From Marthasterias glacialis (Eukaryota; Echinodermata; Asteroidea; Forcipulatida; Asteriidae), in the NCBI GenBank assembly GCA_911728455.2, contig OU452222.1:9694108-9758107 (forward strand): 64,000 bases of DNA. The letters are read 5' to 3'. Every line of letters starts with the position of its first letter. Position 1 is the stretch's first letter. The position numbers and the translations under genes were made by a program. Under the pieces are notes generated by a model. The model did not search any database and was not told the origin of the DNA. It saw nothing but the letters and a program-made list of their open reading frames with translations. Of this stretch, positions 26,681 to 37,249 are shown piece by piece.

Positions 26681-26820
26681 TATTTTGATAAATTCAGTAA
26701 AAGTTTTATTTTTAAGAGAATAAAGGCTGATGCTTTGAGGGCAAATCAACTTAACCAAAGGGCATACATTAAAATTGTGTTTAAAGAATTCCCCTTTGGT
26801 TGATTTGATCTAACCATGAC

Positions 26821-27275
26821 TGATGTCTCATTTTTTTAGTTGTCTTGTGTACTCGGCCGCCATGTTTGCCAACAATGCAACATGAATTGGGTGTGTATTA
26901 TTTTTACGTTCAAAATTTAATGAGCAAAATACCTTACTAAAAGCGCGTAATACACACCCAATTGCATTGTTGGAAAACATGAGAGCCTTTTCTACTTGGC
27001 CGCCATGTTTGCCCACAATGCAACATGAATTGGGTGTGTATTAATTTTTCAGTTGTTTCCATGCGCAAAATAACTTGCTAAAAAGTGCGCAATACACACC
27101 CAATTGCATTTTTGGAAAACATGAAAGCCTTTTCTACTTGGCCGCCATGTTTGCCCACAATGCGACATGAATTGGGTGTGTATTATTTTTTCGGTTGTTT
27201 CCATGCGCAAAATAACTTGGTAAAAAGTGCGCAATACACACCCAATTGCATTGTTGGAAAACATAGTGGCCTGAG
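26821..27275 (+). repeat. 142-bp tandem repeat, about 3 copies, each with an inner inverted repeat
   Basis: AATACACACCCAATT occurs at 26950, 27091 and 27233 (spacing 141 and 142). Its reverse complement AATTGGGTGTGTATT occurs at 26885, 27028 and 27170. Each unit also carries GGCCGCCATGTTTG and ATGCGCAAAATAAC-like words. The 15-bp arms alternate, so neighbouring units can form stem-loops. Confidence 0.85.
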
Positions 27276-27295
27276 GGTTCACCTTATCCTGGTGC

Positions 27296-27357
27296 AACCC
27301 ACCCCACCCTGTAGGAACTTGCCCCCAAGGTTGGTTTCTACAGGGTGGGGGTGGGTT
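27296..27357. repeat. hairpin-forming inverted repeat
   Basis: AACCCACCCCACCCTGTAGGA (left, about 21 nt) pairs with the right arm TCTACAGGGTGGGGGTGGG across an ~18-nt loop. Strand asymmetry is strong (C-rich then G-rich). No flanking duplication seen. Confidence 0.6.
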
Positions 27358-27508
27358 CCATGGGCTAAGATGGGCCCTCTATATTAAAATGGGGGGAGGG
27401 GTTGTGGAAGGGGGGGTAGGTTTGACGCCAATAACACACGAATTACAAAGAGAGGGTCCATTTCAATTCTTTTTATTGAAAAAAAAGTGACTTAAAAAAA
27501 ATAAGCAG

Positions 27509-27974
27509 AGTTGTGCAAACACCTGTGCCTGTCGGTGGCCCCCATCGGCTACCTTGGAACTTGTAGTGACTTAAAGGCCCAAGTGCAATGGTCGATATGT
27601 TCTCTGTTTAGTGAAGTTCAATTAGATGCGCTACTAGTGGTTTACTTCAACAGTGTAATGTCCTACAAAACCTAACGAGCTAGACGCAACTTTGCGCAGT
27701 GTTTTAGACGCAGTCTTGAGCAGAAGGGAGTTGTTGCCTGCTTAAATGAGTGATGCCCCCAAGAGTCCTTAGGATTTCACCTAATGTTGTTTCGTAACCA
27801 AGCTGCACTGGTGGTGCCAAGAAATATCAACTCTTGTTCCAATGGGATCCTAACCCAATAGATGATGAAGACTTCTATCCAGATGATCGTGTGCTGGTTG
27901 GAGAAATGTTCTGCAATGGCCATATTTTAACCCCTTGCTTTTTGTGGGGCTGCAATTTGGATGTTAAAATGTAG
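27509..27974 (+). pseudogene. decayed inverted relative of the 30379-30879 gene fragment
   Basis: Two blocks match the minus-strand fragment at 30379-30879. The first (27509-27594) gives LCKHLCLSV followed by a diverged open stretch. Its donor is destroyed, reading ATATGT where the partner has GTATGT. The second block (about 27803-27974) gives QWDPNPIDDEDFY against the partner's KWNLDPVDDEDFY, then VGEMFC against AGETFC, and ends at TAG 27972-27974. A deletion of about 23 bp relative to the partner lies near its start. It is probably a pseudogene copy. I do not recognise the protein family. Confidence 0.6.
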
Positions 27975-28249
27975 TCGACTGACAAAACAACTACAAGATC
28001 ACTTAATTGAGACTGACTTTGATTAAAAACAGTCATAAGTGTATCAAACAAATCATCAGAAAAGATCGCACATTTGGAAAATGTTTTACTTTGATCATTA
28101 GTGATCTTTTCAAGTTAATCGCCAAATAAATAACAAAAATGACATTGGATTAATATACGATGTAATATTTTACAACTAACATGAAGGGAAGTATGGGGTT
28201 ACTCGTCACACGGGGGGGATAAATGAGAGCAGTTTACCAAACATGGAAA

Positions 28250-30325
28250 GCTTGGATACCACACAAGGGGACAAAGGGTGGCTCACTACACCAAGAGCAG
28301 AAAGAGTAGCTCACCACACAAGGGGAGTATGGGTAGCTCACCGCACAAGGGGAGTATGGGGTAGCTCACCGCACAAGGGGAGTATGGGGTAGCTCACCAC
28401 ACAAGGGGAGTATGGGGTAGCTCACCACACAAGGGGAGTATGGGGTAGCTCACCACACAAGGGGAGTATGGGGTAGCTCACCACACAAGGGGAGTATGGG
28501 GTAGCTCACCACACAAGGGGAGTATGGGTAGCTCACCGCACAAGGGGAGTATGGTGTAGTTCACCACACAAGGCGAGTATGGGGTAGCTCACCGCACAAG
28601 GGGAGTATGGGTAGCTCACCACACAAGGGGGGTAAGGGTAGCTCACCACACAAGGGGGGTAAGGGTAGCTCAACACACAAGGGGGGTAAGGGTAGCTCAC
28701 CACACAAGGGGAGTATGGTGTAGTTCACCACACAAGGGGAGTGTGGGGTAGCTCACCGCACAAGGGGAGTATGGGTAGCTCACCGCACAAGGGGAGTATG
28801 GGGTAGCTCACCACACAAGGGGAGTATGGGGTAGCTCACCACACAAGGGGAGTATGGGGTAGCTCACCACACAAGGGGAGTATGGGGTAGCTCACCACAC
28901 AAGGGGAGTATGGGGTAGCTCACCACACAAGGGGAGTATGGGGTAGCTCACCACACAAGGGGAGTATGGGGTAGCTCACCACACAAGGGGAGTATGGGGT
29001 AGCTCACCACACAAGGGGAGTGTAGGGTAGCTCACCACACAAGGGGAGTATGGGGTAGCTCACCACACAAGGGGAGTGTAGGGTAGCTCACCACACAAGG
29101 GGAGTATGGTGAAACTTGCCACACAAGGGGAGTATATGGTAGCTCACCACACAAGGGGAGTATGGTGAAGCTCGCCACACAAGGGGAGTATAGGGTAGCT
29201 CACCATACAAGGGGAGTATGGGTAGCTCACCAAACAAGGGGAGTATGGGGTAGCTTACCACACAAGGGGAGTATGGGTAGCTCACAACACAAGGGGAGTA
29301 TGGGTAGCTCACCAAACAAGGGGAGTATGGGGTAGCTTACCACACAAGGGGAGTATGGGTAGCTCACCACACAAGGGGAGTATGGGATAGCTCACCACAC
29401 AAGGGGAGTATAGGGTAGCTCACCACACAAGGGGAGTATGGGTAGATCACCACACAAGGGAGTATGGGGTAGCTCACCACACAAGGGGAGTGTGGGGTAG
29501 CTCACCACACAAGGGGAGTATGGTGAAACTCGCCACACAAGGGGAGTATAGGGTAGCTCACCACACAAGGGGAGTATGGTGAAGCTCGCCACACAAGGGG
29601 AGTATAGGGTAGCTCACCACACAAGGGGAGTATGGTGAAGCTCACCATACAAGGGGAGTATAGGGTAGCTCACCACACAAGGGGAGTATTGGTATAGCTC
29701 ACCACACAATGGGAGTAAGGGTAGCTCACAACACAAGGGGAGTATGGGGTAGCTCACCACACAAGGGGAGTATGGGGTAGCTCACCACACAAGGGGAGTA
29801 TGGGGTAGCTCACCACACAAGGGGAGTATGGGTAGCTCACCACACAAGGGAAGTATGGGGTAGCTCACCACACAAGGGGAGTATGGGGTAGCTCACCACA
29901 CAAGGGGAGTATGGGTAGCTCACCACACAAGGGGATTATGGGTAGCTCACAACACAAGGGGAGTATGGGGTAGCTCGCCACACAAGGGGAGTATGGGGTA
30001 GCTCACCACACAAGGGAGGTATGGGGTAGCTCGCCACACAAGGGGAGTATGGGGTAGCTCGCCACACAAGGGGAGTATGAGTAGCTTACCACACAAGGGG
30101 AGTATGGGGTAGCTTACCAAACAAGGGGAGTATGAGTAGCTTACCACACAAGGGGAGTATGGGGTAGCTTACCAAACAAGGGGAGTATGAGTAGCTTACC
30201 ACACAAGGGGAGTATGGGTAGCTCACCAAACCACGGAACTATTGGTATAGCTCACCACACATGGGGATTATGGGTAGCTCACCACACAAGGGGAAGTGCT
30301 GGTAATTCACCATAAAAGAGGAGTA
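28250..30325 (+). repeat. 27/28-bp minisatellite array 1 (about 75 copies)
   Basis: The core is AAGGGGAGTATGGGG plus TAGCTCACCACAC, 27 or 28 bp depending on whether GGG or GGGG precedes TAGCTC. Variants include TAAGGG, GTGTAGGG, ATATGG, GTGAAACTCGCC and AAACAAGG. The variants cluster locally, suggesting rounds of block duplication. Because both unit lengths occur, all reading frames shift repeatedly. Open frames such as the minus-strand one at 29088-29315 are by-products of a stop-poor unit. Confidence 0.97.
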
Positions 30326-30378
30326 TAGCAATCCAATGTCATCTTTGATATTAAAAGGCAAAAAAATGAGAGTGGTTC

Positions 30379-30879
30379 TTACAAAGAAAGTTTAGATGAC
30401 AAGCAGAATGTTTCTCCAGCCCTCAAACCATCAACTCGATAAAAGTCCTCATCATCCACTGGGTCCAGATTCCATTTGCTCAAAAGAAGACATCTCATGG
30501 CACCGCTCTTGAAGGTTTCAAATAAACCCCAGTACAGTCCTGTTTACTAGAGAACAAAAGAGTGACGTGACCAACAAAAGGCTAAATAATAAGGGGCCCT
30601 CATCCCGACGTCTTGGGAGATCGATCAACACGTTTTAGGGTCCAACTACTCGCTTCCAGCTCATACCCTAGTAAATGTGTGCATGCTTCCAAAAACGCTT
30701 GTTCTAGCTCGTCAAATCTTGTAAGGCATTATACTTGTGAATTAGAACACTAGTGGTGCATCTAAGTGAACTTCACTAAACAGAGAACATACCTTCCATT
30801 GCTCTCGGGCCAGCAGGATCACCACTTGTTCCAGGCAGCCAAGGGGGGTCCACCGACAGGCACAGGTGTTTGCACAACT
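30379..30879 (-). CDS. unrecognised two-exon coding-like fragment with terminal stop
   Basis: Exons on the minus strand: 30793-30879 (acceptor-like CTGCAG; donor AAG|GTATGTT) and 30379-30539 (acceptor AACAG; stop TAA at 30379-30381). Read in the frame that keeps the phases consistent, the product includes LCKHLCLSVDPPW, a Gly/Pro-rich stretch, GLYWGLFETFKSGAMRCLLL and KWNLDPVDDEDFY, then ends KLSL. The relative at 27509-27974 is open in this same frame in its first block, which supports the frame choice. The start is not found. The family is not recognised. It could be the last two exons of an expressed gene or another decayed copy. Confidence 0.45.
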
Positions 30880-31289
30880 CTGCAGATTGGTTTTCAAGAG
30901 GGTTTTTATACATGCATTAAAAAAACTCATAAAAATGAGGTACTCATACAAAATGAAACTCAGAAAAGATACTCAGAAACTAAAAATCAAACAAAGCAAA
31001 AATGTGTGGTTTTGTGCTGGAGCTCTGAACGATACTCTCGATATCATGCAGAGCAAAATAAACATAAAATAAAATAAAAATATTTTGGCAAAAAAAAATT
31101 GTTTTGTGCAATTTTTCTCTGTAAGAGTGATAAGATTTTACAATTTCTGAAATAAAAATGATGAATTCACTCGCAAGCAAACTCATTGTTTTATGAGTAT
31201 CTAGTTTTGTAATGGCTTCATTTTAGCAGGAGCAACTCATACTTAGATTTAAACATTATGTTAAAATCAAATTTGGGCATAAACTAGTT

Positions 31290-32285
31290 GGTAGATCACC
31301 ACACAAGGGAAGTATGGTAAGATCACCACACAAGGGAAGTATGGGTAGATCACCACACAAGGGAGGTATGGGTAGATCACCACACAAGGGAAGTATGGGT
31401 AGATCACCACACAAGGGAAGTATGGGTAGATCACCACACAAGGGAAGTATGGGTAGATCACCACACAAGGGAAGTATGGGGTAGAACACCACACAAGGGA
31501 AGTATGGGTAGATCACCACACAAGGGAGGTATGGGGTAGATCACCACACAAGGGAAGTATGGGGTAGATCACCACACAAGGGAAGTATGGGTAGATCGCC
31601 ACACAAGGGAGGTATGGGGTAGATCACCACACAAGGGAGGTAAGGGTAGATCACCACACAAGGGAAGTATGGGGTAGATCACCACACAAGGGAAGTATGG
31701 GTAGATCACCACACAAGGGAGGTATGGGTAGATCACCACACAAGGGAAGTATGGGTAGATCACCACACAAGGGAAGTATGGGTAGATCACCACACAAGGG
31801 AAGTATGGGTAGATCACCACACAAGGGAAGTATGGGGTAGAACACCACACAAGGGAAGTATGGGTAGATCACCACACAAGGGGAGTATGGGGTAGATCGC
31901 CACACAAGGGAGGTATGGGGTAGATCACCACACAAGGGAGGTAAGGGTAGATCACCACACAAGGGGAGTATGGGTAGATCACCACACAAGGGAAGTATGG
32001 GTAGATCACCACACAAGGGAAGCATGGGTAGATCACCACACAAGGGAAGTATGGGTAGATCGCCACACAAGGGAGGTATGGGTAGATCACCACACAAGGG
32101 AGGTAAGGGTAGATCACCACACAAGGGGAGTATGGGTAAATCACCATACAAGGGAGGTATGGGTAGATCACCACACAAGGGAAGTATGGGTAGATCACCA
32201 CACAAGGGAAGTATGGGTAGATCACCACACAAGGGGAGTAAGGGTAGATCACCACACAAGAGGAAGTATGGTTATTTTACTGTAA
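31290..32285 (+). repeat. 27-bp minisatellite array 2 (about 37 copies)
   Basis: The unit is AAGGGAAGTATGGG plus TAGATCACCACAC, a sister of array 1 (TAGATC for TAGCTC, GGGAAG for GGGGAG). It is mostly 27 bp, so frames persist: the minus strand is open for 202 codons (31651-32259) as 9-residue repeats like CGDLPILPL, and the plus strand for 121 codons as GRSPHKGSM repeats. Open frames on both strands point to unit composition rather than selection. Confidence 0.97.
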
Positions 32286-34900
32286 AAGGGGAAGTATACA
32301 ACATTATTAATAAATTCATTTTGAAGAAAAGTTAGTATGACTTTAAAAAATTGAAGACACTTTAAACTACCAATTGTTCACAAAATTAGCTTTGATAATT
32401 TACTCAACAAGAGTGGAAATTTTAGTCCAGAGAGATAATGTGTCCAGCAGAAAGATGTTTTTGTTTTATATACAAAACACTACTATTTTAGTATAAAAAC
32501 AACCACGGATATTTCTTGAACATTTGATCCTTTTGAAGTGTCTTCATTTTTTTAAAAGTATTTAAACTAAGGCCTATTTCTGGAGATACTCCTGGGCTTC
32601 ATCGTTGATAGATCGAGGCATCTCTACTGTTGATCAACTGCCACTCTGAATGAAGATCCGACACTCTCTGTCTGGATTAGTTTATCTGTAGTGGATGAAA
32701 CAAGAGAAAAAGCTAAATGATTAAACATAATCTGTAAAGAGAACAATGAATTTAAAGCCAGACAAACTGCGTGTACAATCCTGGAATTAAAAAATAAAAA
32801 AATAAAAAATTATAGACAGTCCTTGGTAAACACTGAAACCCTTTTTTGCATATTAATCAAGTATTGCAAATGGCATTATTAGTATTTTTCCAAATTTATG
32901 TTTAAATTGACTTAATTCAACCGGTATGAATAACTGAAGTCACGAGTTAGTCATCTATGCAACCAAAAATCTACAGAGTTATACTTTGTTGGCGTTGCGT
33001 TTATGCCAGGATGTTTTTGGTTCAATTAATAAATGCTCAGTTGCTGATAACTGTAGGCGTCACACAGCCATCAACTTCACCTGTCTGTTACATAATGCTT
33101 AGTTTTAGTAGACTTTGGTAACCACTCATATACAAAACTTCATGATAGCTTTTTTCTGTTCTGTAATTTTCAGTTGGTATCGGTTGATGTGTATCCATGA
33201 AAATATTTTTTGAGCCGGCAAATAGATGACGTTGAAACACGCCATTGTGTAAAATCGAAATACTGGAACTAAGGTTGTCCGGACATTCCAATGCTGAGCG
33301 TACACAGAGCACACATACACCGTCTAACACTTTGTTTCACCCCCACAAAGATAAAAAGGTCTTGAATATTTTGGCACTTTCTGGCTATTGAGAGGTGGTT
33401 TTTGTGTAATTACCCATTTCACACCTTTATCCTTCTGTTCCAAGAAGATGATTACAATACATTGACAGGCTTCCATAATTGTTTATTCATTGTATTTCAG
33501 TTCAATGGAGGTAAGTCAGAGTGAACCAGGAATCCAGCCATGGTTCGGGGTTTAGTACCAATCCTATGCCGTTAATGGCTGAGACTTTGCATTTTACAAT
33601 GCATGATTTTGACATTTTCTCGATAGAAAAAAGCATGTATGTATTTGTATTTTGACTCAATGGAGCTAAGTCTGAGTGAACAGAGTTTCAAGGCATGGTT
33701 CCGGTCTTGGGGCCAATCCTCGTCCATGTATCACGGCCAAGGTCTTGTGATTCACGGTGACTTCAAATGGTATTTTCAAGATTAACCATAAATCATGGTG
33801 CTTCATGCTTCAAAGAGAAGCTTTGTTCTCTTAGCTTTGTCGAGCCAAGGTTTCTTTGTGCCAGCGGTAATTCCAAGAAAATAATCCCACTGGGGATAAG
33901 GGAAAAACAAGAATCCCATGAACTGGTCAATTGAAAAGTGTATTCTGTTGATATTACATAACAGGGCTTTGAAACAAACAAAAAAATGGGCAAACCCTTC
34001 TATAGTCACATTGCAGATATGTATGCAACATACCTTGATTGTATTGCAGATCCATGGTTCAAGTTCATCATGGTAGTTGGTTTTCTTGATATCAGTAGTC
34101 AGTTATACTGGGGTGACATCAAAGAGCTTTGGCTGCCTGTGGATTTGCACCTCTCTGTTTGAAGGGTGAACCAATGGGGTCAAGCAGTGGATGCTTAGGC
34201 CAGGGTGTCACCAAGTCAAGGTTCTCAAGCAGAAGATGACCATATAGATCTATGACTTCATGAGGGTGCCATCGAGGAACGTCTAAGGATTTTGTATTGT
34301 CACTTACGGATTTATCTGCTGAGAAAAAAGATAATATGAAAATTAATTGCAAGTACAATGCAATCACAGGCCTAAAGTTATTAGGATGCAAAACCTTTAG
34401 GATGTTCTGATTTTTGTTTTGCCACATTAATGTTGTCCTACATACTATACAGATCAGATAGTTCAAGGTTTTAAATTATAAGCCCCCCGTGGTTGTACAA
34501 AAAAGCAGTTTACTATTGATGAGATGAAACTTTTGGAAGATTCAGAGATTCTCTGTATCACCTTAAATGGAAACCTAGAGAGGTTTGGACATTGAGGGGG
34601 CTATTTCTTCATCCCTTGAATCCATGTTCATGTCTTAAACAGGCAAAGGGAGTAATTGAAAAAACCAAGAAAATCTGTCATTACACACACAAAGGAAACT
34701 TTTAAGGGCATTGCTTAGTGGAATAAGATAAATATTTCTTTGAAGTTCTGATAGATAAAAATAAAAACATTTTGGAAACAGATACGTAGCATTTGAAACC
34801 TGGTAAAGATACGTTCTAGTATTAAAGGTTTGTAGTAACACCATGTTCAAGAAGATTATATTCAACAACTCAACGTTTTGTAAACTGTGATTGTCTTTTT
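32286..34900. other. no gene recognised
   Basis: AT-rich to moderate GC. A direct duplication of about 90 bp is visible near 33500-33570 and 33655-33730: TCAATGGAGGTAAGTCAGAG against TCAATGGAGCTAAGTCTGAG, each followed by a CATGGTTC-containing block. Open frames on the minus strand (for example 34119-34466, 115 codons) show no motif I recognise. Confidence 0.4.
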
Positions 34901-34904
34901 CCTT

Positions 34905-35580
34905 TCCTAGATGTCCTCAACTCCAAGAACAAAGATGTCACTCTCCACCACCACATCTACCAGAAACCCACCCACACCGACCGTTACCTCCATCAATACT
35001 CCTTCCATCATCCCAGCATCAAGTCTTCAGTTTGGTGTAGTGTGACCCGGACAGTCTCCAGCAGTAGTTGTATCACATTAAGACCAAGAACCAGCAAGCC
35101 CAACTCCAATCCCGACCAAAATGTCTCCAATATACCCCAAGTGAACCTCCAACTCTCTTAGTGAGTTTACCTAACCTAGGTCCCCCATCTCACTGACTCC
35201 ACTGTGTCTTCCCTCAAGCAAAGTCTACCAGTCTCCCAGGATACTTCACTGTGTCTCCGTACAGACCCAAAAGGACCAACAAGAACCCTCCAACCATTCA
35301 GGAGGGTACCGCATTCCTTGTAAATGTAAAGGTTTGTCAAGGAAACTTAGCAAAACCTACCTAGAGAACATCGAGCAAGTGGATGGAGAGAAACTTTGAA
35401 AAATCTGCCATGGTCAAATACTCCTTCATCATGGACCATCAAGCTACATGTGTTATACTGTTAAGCATCAAAACTCATCGCTCAAATCCAGGAATGGCAT
35501 CCTACAAGAATCCCATGCAGAGACCATCAAGATCTACAAGTCTTCTGTCTATGCTCTGACCTCCCTACCCGTGTGCTTTT
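34905..35580 (+). pseudogene. Penelope-like or related retroelement C-terminal remnant
   Basis: The frame after the CCTAG at about 34910 gives DVLNSKNKDVTLHHHIYQKP then THTDRYLHQYSFHHP. This matches the signature FLDVL…VYRKPTHTDRYL…S-HHP of Penelope-like reverse transcriptases. Further on, fragments reading TVKHQNSS and ESHAETIKIYKSS resemble the end of the family's GIY-YIG endonuclease region. Multiple stops and frameshifts (for example TAG at about 35159) show it is dead. Only the C-terminal part is present. The family call rests mainly on the KPTHTDRYL block. Confidence 0.6.
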
Positions 35581-37245
35581 TCTAACTGAGACAGTTCAGG
35601 CTTTCCAGGCTGGGCCTATCATCGAGAAGCCCTCACCCAAGAATTCCTGCTTCAGCTTCGTGCCTTGTAGAACAAACAACAGCACTCATACAGTCTGCAA
35701 CATCAGAGTCAAGCTTTCTCCTGAAGGCGTTCACAACATACTGATTGAAATGTTGAGTTGTACACCACCGACTCTTTTCAAAACCTTCACAACTCACAGA
35801 GAGATATTTCATGGTGTTACCACAAACCTCACTGGAAATAGATGTGATTATTCCTTGGCTAAAGTAAAACCCAGCAGGAATTTAAAAGGCAGATGGCAGT
35901 GCATTTCAACATACCTTGGTTCAATGGTCCGATTGATGTTGTTGTGTTCTACTGAGTTCTGTATTACAGAGTGAGATGATTCTATGAGTTTGCTTGAAGT
36001 TGTTTCTGTTCGAAAGTAGTGAAAAAGCTGCAGTAAGGTTGACATCACCTGCATGGAGGTGTCTCAAGCAGTTGGTGACCAGGTTTCTTGAGTTAAAGGT
36101 GCACATGAAGGGTGAACCTCTTTGGATGTTGTGATGTCACTGATCTGATGGTTTCATCTGTTGAAGAGGAAAAGGCAGGACAAGATTAAATACATGAAGG
36201 ACAGCAGGTTGTGTTAACTTCAAATTTCTTTAAAGTTATTGAGAGTGATGTTTCATCAACCATCATTACTGATTACATTTTATAAGGGAGTTGTGTTCCC
36301 CAGCTAATTAATATTTTGCACCACTGATTAGGAACATATTTTCATCCAATATTAATGAAAAATCAGTCATAACTTAACCAATCCATTATTTCATGAGAAT
36401 TTTCAACCTGTTTTTTTTTATCCCAGTAGTTTAGTCTTATCCATGCCACTACACTTTCTGAAAGTTGTGTGTAATTCAAAGTATTTCTATTTTTCAGTCT
36501 TTTCTCACTGGAGAATGTTGAAGCTTCTGCTGGGAAATAAGCAAACAGAACATTTGGCAACAACATGTAAGTTGATGAAAGTTTCATAGTTGTTCCATTC
36601 AGACAACCAGAAAACCTATTAAATAAAAAACAAAACAAAAATGCTCCCTTTGAGAACTTCATTGGGGTAATGAAAATTGATTTTAGTATAAAATACATTG
36701 CTATGTTTGACAACCTCCTCAAGCCCCTTTCAAATGAATATTTACATCATTTAAAACCCTGCACAATGACACGCCTACTGTAGCTGACCCTACTTTATCA
36801 CTAATTGGTTTTCAACAATTAATATTTTATTCAAAGAATTTGATTTTTTTTTTTATCAATCCTCATGTCATAGTCTTCCAATGCCTGTCCTGTTTTTGTT
36901 TTTTTTTGTTAATTTTTTATTCCATGACACAGTACTTTGATTATTCACTTTGGTTTGGTCTAAATCATTGGTGACTTAATCAATCATTGGGCAGAGTGTA
37001 TGCTGGGTTAGGCAGGGAGAGTTTGGTCTGACACTTTGCCGTGTGTAGTCTTTGTGCTCTCAATCAGCTGTTGAACGGACGCAGCGCATGGTTAATCAAT
37101 TGGCAAATAAATGACAATGGCGTTTTATGCATACTGCTTACCATCCACATTTGGTATGGTCAGAAACCTCACTATAATATTACTTGTGCCTATGATGCTA
37201 TCATGTCCATGCATTTATTTTCTTTTGTGTTTGGGGTTATCTTCT
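35581..37245. other. no gene recognised
   Basis: The 133-codon plus-strand frame at 35573-35974 begins inside the retroelement remnant and has no motif I recognise. The rest is AT-rich with T-runs near 36410, 36845 and 36900. Confidence 0.35.
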
Positions 37246-37249
37246 CTCT

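Noticed and set aside
29088-29315. Minus-strand 75-codon Pro/Cys/Tyr repeat protein
   Set aside because: It is a by-product of the 27/28-bp minisatellite; frames shift whenever a 28-bp unit occurs.
28250-32285. CRISPR-like array
   Set aside because: Units are contiguous with no unique spacers and the window is eukaryotic; it is a minisatellite.
35573-35974. 133-codon frame after the Penelope-like remnant
   Set aside because: No retroelement or other motif could be recognised in it and it begins inside decayed sequence.
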